DNA from: an uncultured Sphingomonadaceae bacterium
GTDB lineage: Bacteria; Pseudomonadota; Alphaproteobacteria; Sphingomonadales; Sphingomonadaceae
DNA: 64,000 nucleotides
Direction of reading: 5' to 3'
Assembly (NCBI GenBank): GCA_947489315.1
Contig: CANLCX010000004.1
Coordinates: 306,803-370,802 of the forward strand
Part shown: piece by piece, positions 30,217-40,366 of the stretch
Numbering within the stretch: the first letter of the stretch is position 1
How the letters are laid out: the number at the start of each line of letters is the position of its first letter
The notes under the pieces: model-generated
Told to the model about the DNA's origin: nothing
The model's database searches: none
The model's input: the letters and a program-made list of their open reading frames with translations, nothing else
Position numbers and translations under genes: made by a program

Positions 30217-31583
30217 CCGCAATCACGATGGAAGCGCCTCGGGCTGGTTTGTCGGCGGATCTTAAAAAACTCCTCAATTGGTCTTTCGTCTGGATTGGCT
30301 TGATCAACATTCCCTTCATGGCAATGTGGTTCGTCGGGGCGCCACCGCGGCATTTCGAAATAGCGGTTGCCGGCTTTATCGGCCTGATCGTCAAGCGCAT
30401 GCCACGGGTTGTCCAGTGGATAGCTTTCGCTGGCGTAACAGCTTACTCCATCTTGTCTTTCGTCGCGGGCCTTTTCAATCTCGGCATGTCGTCGCTTTTA
30501 TATTCCATGCAGTTTTTTGCCGAGATCAAGCCTTCCAATTCTATAGAATATCTCATTGCTGCAGCCGTTATCATCGGCATGTTAATCACGAGCTGGTTCA
30601 TGCTCAAACGAGGCACCAATTTCGTAAAGCCGCTGCATATTCTATTCGGTGGTGCGCTTATCTTCGGCTTGGCAGGCGCGGATTTTGCTATGGGGCAGGG
30701 CATGCGCGGCCATTATTTCCGTGAGGCTCCGGCAGGCGCGGCTTTTGAATCGGCTGTGGAAAAAACCGGACTAGCGGCGCGCGCTGATGGCAAACGTCAT
30801 TTGATTCTGATCATGGTGGAATCGCTGGGCGTCCCCAACGACAACAAGGTCATGTCCGACAAGCTATTTGCATATTATGAGAATAGCGCGATTCAAGCGC
30901 GCTATGATGTTAGCCAAGGGACGAGCCTCTATTATAACAGCACAACGTCGGGCGAGTTTCGTGAAATGTGCGGACAGTGGGGCGATTATTATGAATTGCT
31001 CGATCCCGCCGATGCCGCGAAGTTAAACTGCTTACCAGCGATGCTCGCGCAAAAAGGCTATGCCACTCATGCGATGCATAGCTTTAAAGGCGAGTTTTTC
31101 AAACGGGCCGACTGGTATCCGAATATCGGCTTCCAAAAACGGGAATTCTGGCCGGACCTCCAGAAAAAAGGCGCGGAATGGTGCGGCGGTGTTTTTGCTG
31201 GCGCTTGTGACCGGCAGATACCTAAGCTGCTCGCAGAAAGCCTGAAGCAGGCGGATCAGCCGACCTTCCTCTATTGGTTGACCCTCAACGCGCATTTACC
31301 GGTGCCGACAGGGCTTAACTTAAATGCAGACGATTGCGGGAAAGTTTCACCGGAACTGGCTAAGGACTTCCCGATGATTTGTCGGCAATTTGCGATATTT
31401 GACGATATTGACAAGGCGTTGGTTCAAGAGATCACCGCCAGCGATTTCCCCGAGGCTGACATATTATTGGTCGGTGACCATATGCCGCCCTATTTTGATC
31501 GGCATAACCGCTCCCAATTTGACCCTGAGCGGGTTCCGTGGCTTTACCTTAAAGCCAAAGGACAGTCCGAAGTCGCGCAATGA
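30213..31583 (+). CDS. LTA synthase/phosphoglycerol-transferase-like sulfatase-fold membrane protein
   Basis: TM N-terminus, LILIMVESLG, NSTTSGEFREMCG, ADILLVGDHMPPYF; GTGA overlap with upstream gene. Confidence 0.8.
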   Translation: MTAITMEAPRAGLSADLKKLLNWSFVWIGLINIPFMAMWFVGAPPRHFEIAVAGFIGLIVKRMPRVVQWIAFAGVTAYSILSFVAGLFNLGMSSLLYSMQFFAEIKPSNSIEYLIAAAVIIGMLITSWFMLKRGTNFVKPLHILFGGALIFGLAGADFAMGQGMRGHYFREAPAGAAFESAVEKTGLAARADGKRHLILIMVESLGVPNDNKVMSDKLFAYYENSAIQARYDVSQGTSLYYNSTTSGEFREMCGQWGDYYELLDPADAAKLNCLPAMLAQKGYATHAMHSFKGEFFKRADWYPNIGFQKREFWPDLQKKGAEWCGGVFAGACDRQIPKLLAESLKQADQPTFLYWLTLNAHLPVPTGLNLNADDCGKVSPELAKDFPMICRQFAIFDDIDKALVQEITASDFPEADILLVGDHMPPYFDRHNRSQFDPERVPWLYLKAKGQSEVAQ

Positions 31584-33358
31584 CATGGACTGACCGCTTG
31601 CGAGGCAAGCTTCCGCTTTTGCTAATTTGGCTCGCCGTTTGTGCGGTCTTGATCTTTGTATCGTTTGATCAGATCGCGTCCGGTATAGGCTGGGGACCGG
31701 ATGATCAATTGCGTCAGGTGCAGCTGCGTGATTGGATGGCGGGGCAAAGCTGGTTCGATACCACGCAATATCGCCTTGCCTTACCGGATAGTCAGCCCAT
31801 GCACTGGCCACGGCTGATTGAGCTGCCTCTGGCATTGGTCATTTTGATCTTGAATCCGCTTATCGGACCAGCCTCTGCTGAAATGGCGGCTTTAGTCATC
31901 GTGCCATTGGTTGCGCTGGGCATTGCGATGTGGCTGGTTGCGAAAATTGCCGAGCAGCTATTCGATCGCCAAATCGCTTTGCTATCCGCAGCCCTGACGG
32001 CAACGGCTGTGGCCGTGGTGGCGCAGTTAAGGCCGATGCGGATTGACCATCATGGCTGGCAGATCGTGCTCGCGCTGGTGGTGTTATGGACGATGTTCTG
32101 GCCGGACAAGCGCAAGGCCGGTCAAGTTATGGGGCTTTCGCTGGCGCTGTGGCTGTCGATATCGCTTGAAGGCTTGCCTTTGTCTGTCGCGTTTATTGCC
32201 TTGCTGGCGTTTCGCTGGGTCGTTTCGCTGGACGAAGGAGTAAGACTGTTTTGGACGCTGACTGGATTTTTGGTCGGCACGCTTGTCCTCTATCTGGTCA
32301 ATCACGGACACATTGAAATTCTCGCCAACTATTGTGATGCGATCTCACCGGCCCATCTGATGGCCTGTGCTGCCGGAGCGATTGTCATTCTGCCGGTGAT
32401 CAAATTTGCGCCGGCTTCGTGGATGCTACGCCTGATGGCTCTCGGTGTTGCTGGGGTCGCTGCGTTAGGATCAATCTATGCCAGCACCCCTCAATGTGTG
32501 GGGAGCGCTTTTGGGCAGCTGGACCCGCTGGTTCGGGACTATTGGCTGGTCAATGTCCGAGAAGGAATGCCGATCTGGACCCAGCCGTGGAAAGAGATTG
32601 TCAATCTGTTTGGCGGTTCGATCATCGTGGGGCTTGGCAGCTTGGCCTATATCTATAGGCAACGGCTGGATGCGGTGGATCGTGAGAAGCTGTTTCTTTT
32701 GACCTATGCACTGTTATGGGCCTTTGTCGTCTCCCTGCTGGTACAGCGTGCAGCAGCGGTAGCAGCCGTTTATGCTCTGCCGCTTGTCGGATGGGCGGTC
32801 CATAATGCATTTCTCCGCGCGCGCGCCATTACGCGGCCGATTGCCAGAATATTAGCAACCGTGGCGGTCGTTTTCCTGATCCTGCCAGGCCCGCTCATGC
32901 TCGGCATGGTAAACGCTGTTAGCGGAAATAATGCGCAGGCAGATGCGGAAAAAACTACAACATCAGATGCTGGCCTGGCCTGCGATTCCTCTGAATCATT
33001 GGCGGGGCTTAACGCCTTGCCGCCAACGAATATCGTCGCTCCGTTTGATTTTGGTCCAGAGATATTGGTGCAGACACCACACAGCATATTGGCGAGCAGC
33101 CATCACCGCAACGATGCCGCCATGGCAGATCAGATCCGGATTTTTACATCAGCGCCAGAAACAGCGCGTAACATTCTTGAGGCACGGCGCATTGCATATA
33201 TTATAACCTGCCCTGACGAGGCGGAACTCAAAACCTATGCCAAAATGCATCCTGACGGTCTTTCGGCCATGTTGGACAAAAATCATCAACCGGACTGGCT
33301 GAAACCCGTCCCACTTCCGGACAGTAGCCTATCGCTATGGAGAGTCGTGCCGAAATAA
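31580..33358 (+). CDS. Polytopic membrane protein, possible GT-C-type glycosyltransferase
   Basis: 592 aa multi-TM protein; DDQLRQVQLRDWMAGQSWFD loop after TM1; ATGA overlap with upstream gene. Confidence 0.65.
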   Translation: MTWTDRLRGKLPLLLIWLAVCAVLIFVSFDQIASGIGWGPDDQLRQVQLRDWMAGQSWFDTTQYRLALPDSQPMHWPRLIELPLALVILILNPLIGPASAEMAALVIVPLVALGIAMWLVAKIAEQLFDRQIALLSAALTATAVAVVAQLRPMRIDHHGWQIVLALVVLWTMFWPDKRKAGQVMGLSLALWLSISLEGLPLSVAFIALLAFRWVVSLDEGVRLFWTLTGFLVGTLVLYLVNHGHIEILANYCDAISPAHLMACAAGAIVILPVIKFAPASWMLRLMALGVAGVAALGSIYASTPQCVGSAFGQLDPLVRDYWLVNVREGMPIWTQPWKEIVNLFGGSIIVGLGSLAYIYRQRLDAVDREKLFLLTYALLWAFVVSLLVQRAAAVAAVYALPLVGWAVHNAFLRARAITRPIARILATVAVVFLILPGPLMLGMVNAVSGNNAQADAEKTTTSDAGLACDSSESLAGLNALPPTNIVAPFDFGPEILVQTPHSILASSHHRNDAAMADQIRIFTSAPETARNILEARRIAYIITCPDEAELKTYAKMHPDGLSAMLDKNHQPDWLKPVPLPDSSLSLWRVVPK

Positions 33359-33427
33359 TTGACCAATGTAATTTAAGCTGTGATACATAAATTTACATGC
33401 GGGTAAGGGCAGACTAGGGAGAATGTA

Positions 33428-33811
33428 ATGGCGGGGATAACCGGACTAGGCGGGGTTTTTCATATCGTGAAAGACCCAGCGGCCACACGGCAATGGTATA
33501 AGGATTTTCTCGGACTAGACGGTGAATATGGTCCGATGCTGAGTTGGTCGGATGAAAAGGGTGACAAACCCTATAGTCTGATCAGTCATTTCTCTGAGGA
33601 CAGCGATTATCTCGCGCCTAGCGAAGCAAAATTCATGATCAATCTGCGGGTTGATGATCTGGATGCTTATGTCGCGCAGCTGCGGGACAAGGGGCTCGAA
33701 ATTCTCGGTCAGGTCGATGAAGGTTACGGAAAATTTGCCTGGATTCTCGATTGTGACGGGATCAAGCTGGAATTCTGGCAACAGATGGACGCGCCCGAAG
33801 ACGGCGGTTAG
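33428..33811 (+). CDS. VOC family protein (glyoxalase/bleomycin resistance fold)
   Basis: FHIVKDPAATRQWYKDFLGLDGEYG ... GIKLEFWQ. Confidence 0.88.
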   Translation: MAGITGLGGVFHIVKDPAATRQWYKDFLGLDGEYGPMLSWSDEKGDKPYSLISHFSEDSDYLAPSEAKFMINLRVDDLDAYVAQLRDKGLEILGQVDEGYGKFAWILDCDGIKLEFWQQMDAPEDGG

Positions 33812-33821
33812 AGGGTAGCGG

Positions 33822-34328
33822 TCAAGCCGGAATAAATTTTAGCGCAAGGCCATTGATACAATGGCGTTTGCCAGTTGGCTTGGGGCCGTCATTGAAAATA
33901 TGCCCAAGATGCCCGCCACAACGGCTGCAATGAACTTCGGTGCGCGGATAGCCGATTTTATAATCAGTAGTCGTACCGACGCGGCCTGTTATCGGTGCCC
34001 AGAAACTCGGCCAGCCGGTGCGGCTGTCGAATTTTGTTTTGGATGAATATAATCCCAAATTACAGCCAGCGCAGGCAAATACGCCTTGGCGGTTTTCCTT
34101 ATCTAGCGGGCTAGAATAAGCGCGTTCGGTGCCTTCCTGGCGCAAAATACGATAGCGCGCTGGTCCAAGGCGCTTTTTCCATTCTTCGGGAGTGCGGGTA
34201 ATCTTGAATTTCTTGCCGGTTTTAGCAACGGCACTATTTCCGAAAATACCGGTAAAGCTAGCGACGCCATAGGCACCTGCACCGATCAATCCGGTGGCAA
34301 TGAGTTTACGTCTGCTAAGGCCTGTCAT
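33822..34328 (-). CDS. msrB: Peptide-methionine (R)-S-oxide reductase with Tat-type leader
   Basis: SRRKLIATG twin-Arg; CAGC / CSRCGGHLGHIFNDGP / RHCINGLALKF. Confidence 0.93.
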   Translation of the reverse strand: MTGLSRRKLIATGLIGAGAYGVASFTGIFGNSAVAKTGKKFKITRTPEEWKKRLGPARYRILRQEGTERAYSSPLDKENRQGVFACAGCNLGLYSSKTKFDSRTGWPSFWAPITGRVGTTTDYKIGYPRTEVHCSRCGGHLGHIFNDGPKPTGKRHCINGLALKFIPA

Positions 34329-34409
34329 GTCCCGTCTTTCTTTGCTGTTCGTCTATTATTCGGTGCTTATGCAAAGATGGTTACATTGTTATGCCTGAAC
34401 AAAGGCTTA

Positions 34410-35723
34410 TCAGTATTTGGACAGCTTAACCTGCATCTTGCGGAAACCGTGAACGAAACAGGCGTGAACGCGTTTCATTTCACCGGTCAGATTGACCTGC
34501 ATCCGGCGTTTAGCCATTTCTTCTAGCAAGATACGGATCTGTAACTCGGCCAGCCGGGCACCGACACAGCGGTGAATACCATAGCCAAAGGCCAGATGAC
34601 GCCGCGCATTTTCGCGGTCAACGATCAACTTGTCAGCCTCGGGAAACACGTTCTCGTCGCGATTGGCCGAGATATACCACATGATCAGCTTGTCGCCCTT
34701 TTTGATCTCATGCCCGAACAGATCGGCATCATCGGTCGCGGTGCGTCGCATATGGGCTAGCGGGGTCTGCCAGCGAATGATTTCCTGTACCGCATTGGGG
34801 ATCAGTTCTTCATTTTCCTGCAGTTTCTGGCGCTGATCAGGAAATTTATCGAGACCATAAGCCAGGCCGGACATGGTGTTCCGGGTGGTATCATTGCCGC
34901 CGACAATGAGCAGCACCAAATTGCCCATAAATTCCATCTGATCCATGTCTTTCATGGCTTCACTGTGGATCATCATGGAAATCAGATCGGGGGTCGGTTC
35001 AGCATTGACACGCTCGTTCCAAAGGTTCTGGAAATAGGCGCCCATTTCATAGAGAATTTTCTGACGCTGATCGTCCAATTCCGGCGCTAGCGAAAGTTCG
35101 ACGTCACCGGCCCAGTCTGACCAATAGGTTAGCAAACGGCGGTCCTCCCAAGGGAAGCCAAAGAGAATGGCGAGCATGCCAGTGGTCAGCTCAATCGAAA
35201 CCTTGTCGACCCAGTCAAATTCCTTGTCCCATGGCAGGCTGTCGAGAACCTCGGCTGTCCGGTGCCGGATTTCCTCTTCCATCCGTTTCATTTCGGTGGG
35301 CGTGAAAGCTGGGGCGACGGTGCGGCGCTGTCCGGTATGCTTGGGGCGGTCCATTGCGATAAACATCGGCAATTGGAAATCGGAATTATCGCGTTCCTCT
35401 GCGATTGTTATGCCACCATTATTGACATCGGACGAATAGAGTTCAGGAAGCGCCTCAACATGCTGGATCGTCTTGTGATCGCATATATTCCAATAGGGGC
35501 CATAAGCCGAATCCTCGACTTTATTGATCGGGGCATTGGCCCGCATCTCGGCAAAGGGCGCGCGCCATAAATCTTTGCTGTAAAGATCGGCGCGGCTGAC
35601 ATCACGCGGATTGGCATTGGCATCGGATTCCGGAGGATTGGCCTCATACCAGGCTTCCAGCGCATCCGCTGCGGTCGGGGAAGTGGTGAGGGTGGATGCG
35701 TTTAAGACGGGACTAGTGGCCAT
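34410..35723 (-). CDS. Cytochrome P450, CYP153-like
   Basis: IVGGNDTTRNTMSG, EIIRWQTPLAHMRRTA, AFGYGIHRCVGARLAELQIRIL. Confidence 0.9.
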   Translation of the reverse strand: MATSPVLNASTLTTSPTAADALEAWYEANPPESDANANPRDVSRADLYSKDLWRAPFAEMRANAPINKVEDSAYGPYWNICDHKTIQHVEALPELYSSDVNNGGITIAEERDNSDFQLPMFIAMDRPKHTGQRRTVAPAFTPTEMKRMEEEIRHRTAEVLDSLPWDKEFDWVDKVSIELTTGMLAILFGFPWEDRRLLTYWSDWAGDVELSLAPELDDQRQKILYEMGAYFQNLWNERVNAEPTPDLISMMIHSEAMKDMDQMEFMGNLVLLIVGGNDTTRNTMSGLAYGLDKFPDQRQKLQENEELIPNAVQEIIRWQTPLAHMRRTATDDADLFGHEIKKGDKLIMWYISANRDENVFPEADKLIVDRENARRHLAFGYGIHRCVGARLAELQIRILLEEMAKRRMQVNLTGEMKRVHACFVHGFRKMQVKLSKY

Positions 35724-35856
35724 AATTCTCTCCTGCCGTTGCCTTTCTCGGCAATCGGTTGCGTTTCAAAACTCGTTTAGTCTGCCTTTATTAACAGCAA
35801 TGTCAACGGGATTCCGTCAAATTACGAGAAAGCTTAGATATTTTTTACGCCAAAAA

Positions 35857-37056
35857 TCAGCCGCGCATTCGCGCAAACAGATTTTTCTTCCGTGCACTAT
35901 TGCCCGATTTCATAACGTTTCGGCGGAACAGCATCACGCTAAATCGAATGATGATCAACGTGAACATGGCTTGCCAAATCAGGGCTACCCCATGCTGCCA
36001 GATATTGTCCATTTGCGCCGCCCGCGCGATCATCGCGAAGGGAGAGCTGAACGGGAAAACTACCGCGAACCATTCAATCGGCTCGTCCAATTTGGTGATT
36101 GCAGAGAAGGCAAGGAAGAAGACCAAAAGCTGTCCCATTGTCACCGGCATGGAGAGGGTTTGAACTTCGCGGACGGTTGTCGCCATCGCGCCAATTCCCA
36201 GGAACAGCGAGCCCAGCAGTAAATAAGCCATAGAGAAATAGGCAACCATAAGTATCAAGAACAAAGGCCAACCAACCGCGGGTGCTGGAAGGTTACCGAT
36301 ATTTAGTCCAATGATTAATCCCCCCAGCAGTCCTAGTGATGACCAAACAGTGATCCCTACCAAAGCCATCCCCAGCATCGCAAAAAGTTTGCCGAGAAAG
36401 ATCGCATCCATCGGAATGGCGGCTGCGAGAATTTCAATAATTTTATTGGTTTTCTCCTCGACTAGATTGGATAAGACCATGCCCGCCAGGATCATGGTGA
36501 GAAGAACCAGCACGGCCTGTCCGGCTTGTGCAGTGAATAATTGCCCTCGTTTGTTGGAACTGTTGGTCGCGGTCACAAAGTCGGTTTTTACTGTAACGGG
36601 ATTTGATCCCGACAAGGCTGTTTCCGACAATAGGGCAATTTTCCCGTTCCATCGGTTTACATCGACCGGTGAACCGGTCAGTAGCGGCGCCTCCAGCGTT
36701 CCCGAAATAATCGCGGTCAGCGGTTTTTCTGCCGTATCAAGCTTGGCCTTGATATCAGGATCATAGGGTTCGGTATCGGGTAAGATTAACAATTGCGGCA
36801 AGGCGCTATTTCCGAGATTCTTGACTAAGACCGCTCGGGCTTCGACCAGCTTTTCCGCCTGGCTCGCTTCTAAGGCAACACCGATGACCGGTTGGTCAAT
36901 ATCCTGCCGAACCTGTTGACCCAATCCCCCTGCGGCTATCCCGATTATGATTGGAAAAAGCGGACCCAACAGAAAGAAGAAAAAGGATTTGGAAAATATG
37001 ATCGCCGAAAAATCGCGGCGGGCGATGACGAAGGCGGCGCGGATCGTCTCTATCAT
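35857..37056 (-). CDS. ABC-2 type transporter permease (NatB-like)
   Basis: VIARRDFSAIIFSKSFFFFLLGP; LVEEKTNKIIEILAAAIPMDAIFLGK. Confidence 0.88.
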   Translation of the reverse strand: MIETIRAAFVIARRDFSAIIFSKSFFFFLLGPLFPIIIGIAAGGLGQQVRQDIDQPVIGVALEASQAEKLVEARAVLVKNLGNSALPQLLILPDTEPYDPDIKAKLDTAEKPLTAIISGTLEAPLLTGSPVDVNRWNGKIALLSETALSGSNPVTVKTDFVTATNSSNKRGQLFTAQAGQAVLVLLTMILAGMVLSNLVEEKTNKIIEILAAAIPMDAIFLGKLFAMLGMALVGITVWSSLGLLGGLIIGLNIGNLPAPAVGWPLFLILMVAYFSMAYLLLGSLFLGIGAMATTVREVQTLSMPVTMGQLLVFFLAFSAITKLDEPIEWFAVVFPFSSPFAMIARAAQMDNIWQHGVALIWQAMFTLIIIRFSVMLFRRNVMKSGNSARKKNLFARMRG

Positions 37057-38021
37057 GCGGCTTCTCCTTCGAGTATGGCGTCTTCTTCCATTTTCTTGGC
37101 GGCCGCTTCCCCGGCGATATGCACGAAGGCATCATGCAAGCCAGGGCGTTCGATGGACAGGGACTGGATACCGGCGTCGCCCTCAATCAGTGCGCGGAGC
37201 AATGGCTCAACGCCGCTTTCGGGCAACGTAAAGTGCCAGTTATGTCCTAGTGGTTGGCAATCGGCGGGAATCGCTGATCGCCAAGCTCCTTCAAGGTTGC
37301 GGGTTTCCAGATGCACTTGCGGGCGCAGCCGATCGCGAGCGGTGGATACCTTGCCGGTAAAAGGAATTTTGCCGTTGGCGACAATGGCGATATCTTCGCA
37401 CAATCGTTCTGCATGAGCGATGACATGCGTGGAGAAAATCACCGTCACGCCTTTGTCAGCCTGTCCGCGGATGAGCCGTTCCAGCTTACCTTGGTTGAGC
37501 GCATCGAGACCAGAAAAAGGCTCGTCTAGAATGATCAGGTCGGGATCATGAACAATTGTACCCAGCAGTTGAACCGTTTGCGCCATGCCTTTGGACAATT
37601 GACGGATTTGTTTGTCGACGGCGTCGCCGAGGCCGTGATCGATCATCATCTGGCGTCCGCGTTTTCGCCCTTCGGCTAGTGGCAATCCGCGCAGTGCGCC
37701 CATGAAGCCGATGGCATCAAAGGCCTTCATTGACTGATACAGACCGCGTTCCTCGGGAAGATAGCCGACTTGATGGGCTTTACTGATAGGATCAGCGGAG
37801 CCGAGCAGGAACCGCTCGCCCTCATCGGGATCAATAATCCCCAGCAGCATCCGCAATGTGGTGGTTTTACCCGCTCCATTCGGCCCTAATATACCGAATA
37901 TACTGCCTTTTTTGATTTTCAGGTCAATGCCATCGACCGCCAGCTCGCCGTCAAATCTCTTGACGATTTTATGAGCTTCAATCGCGTTTTCGGGGATGTT
38001 TACTTGTGCGCTGGAAGTCAT
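37053..38021 (-). CDS. ABC transporter ATP-binding protein (NatA-like)
   Basis: GPNGAGKTTTLRMLLG, LSKGMAQTVQLL, LIILDEPFSGLD; overlaps the permease gene. Confidence 0.9.
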   Translation of the reverse strand: MTSSAQVNIPENAIEAHKIVKRFDGELAVDGIDLKIKKGSIFGILGPNGAGKTTTLRMLLGIIDPDEGERFLLGSADPISKAHQVGYLPEERGLYQSMKAFDAIGFMGALRGLPLAEGRKRGRQMMIDHGLGDAVDKQIRQLSKGMAQTVQLLGTIVHDPDLIILDEPFSGLDALNQGKLERLIRGQADKGVTVIFSTHVIAHAERLCEDIAIVANGKIPFTGKVSTARDRLRPQVHLETRNLEGAWRSAIPADCQPLGHNWHFTLPESGVEPLLRALIEGDAGIQSLSIERPGLHDAFVHIAGEAAAKKMEEDAILEGEAA

Positions 38022-38065
38022 TTACGGCTTTCCTATTGGGACGCGTTGATTGATAGTGGGCCTTT

Positions 38066-39223
38066 ATGGCTGATGACAAGTTAAGATTGACCGAATCGCT
38101 TGAAAATAGAGCGCAGGAAGAAGGTTTCGCGGCCTTTGGGATCGCGCCTGCGGTTTTGGCTCCGGTCACGGCCAAGCGCTTACAGGACTGGCTCGCGAGC
38201 GGCCAGCATGGCGACATGATCTGGATGGAGAGCCGTGCGGAACAGCGTTCCAGTCCAACAAATCTTTGGCCTGAAGTGAAGTCGGTGGTGATGCTGGGGA
38301 TGAGCTACGCACCGGCGCGCGATCCATTTGCCTTGGAACAGGTGCCCGATCATGGCCGCATCTCCGTTTATGCACAGGGTAAGGATTATCACGATGTCGT
38401 CAAAGGTGCGCTGAAGCGAACGGCCCGTTGGTTGGTGGATCAAGCCGACTGTGCCGTGAAGGTTTTTGTCGATACCGCGCCGGTGATGGAAAAGCCGCTG
38501 GCCGAAGCAGCGGGTCTCGGCTGGCAAGGCAAGCATACCAATTTGGTCAGTCAGGATCATGGCAGCTGGTTGTTTCTAGGTGCTATTTATACGACTCTGG
38601 ATTTGGAATCATCGACGGGCGGCAAGGACCGCTGCGGCAGTTGCTCCGCCTGTCAGGATATCTGCCCCACCAATGCCTTTCCGGAGCCTTATCGGCTCGA
38701 TGCCAAAGCCTGTATTTCCTATCTGACCATCGAGTCAAAAGGCCCAATCCCGCGTCAATATCGCAAACCGATGGGCAATCACATCTATGGCTGCGATGAT
38801 TGTCTGGCTGCGTGCCCATGGAATAAATTTGCCAAGGCAGCAGCGGCGAACAAAGCTTTCCTGCCGCGCGCTGAACTGGCCGCGCCGGCACTAGCGGATT
38901 TACTGGCTATGGATGATGCTGGCTTCCGGCAGATATTCTCTGGATCGCCGATCAAGCGATCTGGTCGCAACCGGATGGTCCGCAACTGCCTGATCGCTGC
39001 GGGTAATAGCGGGGACGTCGCTTTGGTCCCGGCAGTTACTACATTGCTGGATGATGATGACGCCGTAGTGCGTGGTTCGGCAGTCTGGGCCTTGTTGCAG
39101 CTTGATCTGGGTCGATTTCAGCAGGAGAAACAGATGCGTCTCCCAAAAGAAATAGACGCGGATGTGCTGTTAGAATGGCAATCCGCCGCAGACCCTTCTG
39201 CTAGCGCACTCGCAGCGCGTTGA
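38066..39223 (+). CDS. queG: Epoxyqueuosine reductase
   Basis: CGSCSACQDICPTNAF and GCDDCLAACPWNKFA Fe-S motifs. Confidence 0.95.
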   Translation: MADDKLRLTESLENRAQEEGFAAFGIAPAVLAPVTAKRLQDWLASGQHGDMIWMESRAEQRSSPTNLWPEVKSVVMLGMSYAPARDPFALEQVPDHGRISVYAQGKDYHDVVKGALKRTARWLVDQADCAVKVFVDTAPVMEKPLAEAAGLGWQGKHTNLVSQDHGSWLFLGAIYTTLDLESSTGGKDRCGSCSACQDICPTNAFPEPYRLDAKACISYLTIESKGPIPRQYRKPMGNHIYGCDDCLAACPWNKFAKAAAANKAFLPRAELAAPALADLLAMDDAGFRQIFSGSPIKRSGRNRMVRNCLIAAGNSGDVALVPAVTTLLDDDDAVVRGSAVWALLQLDLGRFQQEKQMRLPKEIDADVLLEWQSAADPSASALAAR

Positions 39224-39566
39224 CGCAAGATACCCGATCGACCTCGGCGCCATCGCTGCGGCGGGTGTCGATATGGGTCACGCGACCTTCGCCACCACTT
39301 TTTTCGGGGTAAAGATAGGCATCTAATACGCATGCGCCGCTGGAAAATTGCAATTTTCGTGCGGGTGGTTCAGCTACATCGGCCTGCGGGTTGCCGAATA
39401 GGCGTTTGAGCTGATTGGCGGTTTTGCCCATGACCAGCTCCAGACCCTGCACATTGCTGAGCGGTGACGCGGCGGCGGTCGGTAATGCCGGGGTTTTGAC
39501 GGCACCGGTTGACACACAGGCAGCTAGGGCGGGCAGCGCGGATAGGATGATGAGCTTGCGGATCAT
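39201..39566 (-). CDS. Hypothetical lipoprotein
   Basis: MIRKLIILSALPALAACVS lipobox; start set at 39566. Confidence 0.7.
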   Translation of the reverse strand: MIRKLIILSALPALAACVSTGAVKTPALPTAAASPLSNVQGLELVMGKTANQLKRLFGNPQADVAEPPARKLQFSSGACVLDAYLYPEKSGGEGRVTHIDTRRSDGAEVDRVSCVNALRVR

Positions 39567-39567
39567 G

Positions 39568-40272
39568 TCAGTTGCTTTCTTCCAGGCCAGTTTCACGTTT
39601 CATATGAACAAGATGGGTAGCCATAGCGGCTGCCAAAACAGGCGCAACAAAATTGACAAACGGGACAGCAAGCAACAGCGCAGTGGTCAGGCCGAGCCCA
39701 AAGCGGGTTGCTTTGCTGATCCGCCACAGTTCGTCCATCTGCCCCGGATCGCCAACATGGCGTGCGGCGACCATATCCTGCAAATCGCGCCCGATGAGGA
39801 TCGCGTTGACAGCAAAAAAGGCAATCGGTGCACCAATGCCGGTGACCAGCAGCATGATATAGATTGGCGAAGCAAGAATATTATAGCCAATGGCCCGGCC
39901 AACCGATGCCAGTCCCATTTTCAGGCCCAGCATATAGCCCGGTGGCTTGGCCAGTTCTGCACGGTCTGGATAATGGAGCGCCTCGACGGCGTCGACAACA
40001 TCGTCCGAAAATATATTGAGCACAAAAATCGCTATGACGCGAAACAGGAATATGGCGGTTAAGGCCGTGATGATGACTGCTGCGGCGGCTGCCGCAAACC
40101 CGCCATCGTCCAAAGCGGTCAACGAGAATAGCCATGCCAATAGAAAATAGGCGCCGACGCCAAAAACCGCCAACAGCAGCAACGAAATCAGAAATACCTT
40201 CAAGAGCAGAGATATAATCCGCCGGTCCGATAATTGGCCGATGGAGAGCAGAAAAGCATTGATCATCGCCAA
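39568..40272 (-). CDS. EI24 domain/CysZ-like membrane protein
   Basis: Multi-TM; PPGYMLGLKMGLASVGRAIGYNILASPIYIMLLVTGIGAPIAFFAVNAILIGRD. Confidence 0.8.
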   Translation of the reverse strand: MAMINAFLLSIGQLSDRRIISLLLKVFLISLLLLAVFGVGAYFLLAWLFSLTALDDGGFAAAAAAVIITALTAIFLFRVIAIFVLNIFSDDVVDAVEALHYPDRAELAKPPGYMLGLKMGLASVGRAIGYNILASPIYIMLLVTGIGAPIAFFAVNAILIGRDLQDMVAARHVGDPGQMDELWRISKATRFGLGLTTALLLAVPFVNFVAPVLAAAMATHLVHMKRETGLEESN

Positions 40273-40366
40273 CCCATGTCACGAAATTGCGCTTCGGGTC
40301 AATTCTGCTTGAACCAATCGCGCTGAACCCTTAACGGACAGCGCTTATCCGCTCCCATATAAGGAC

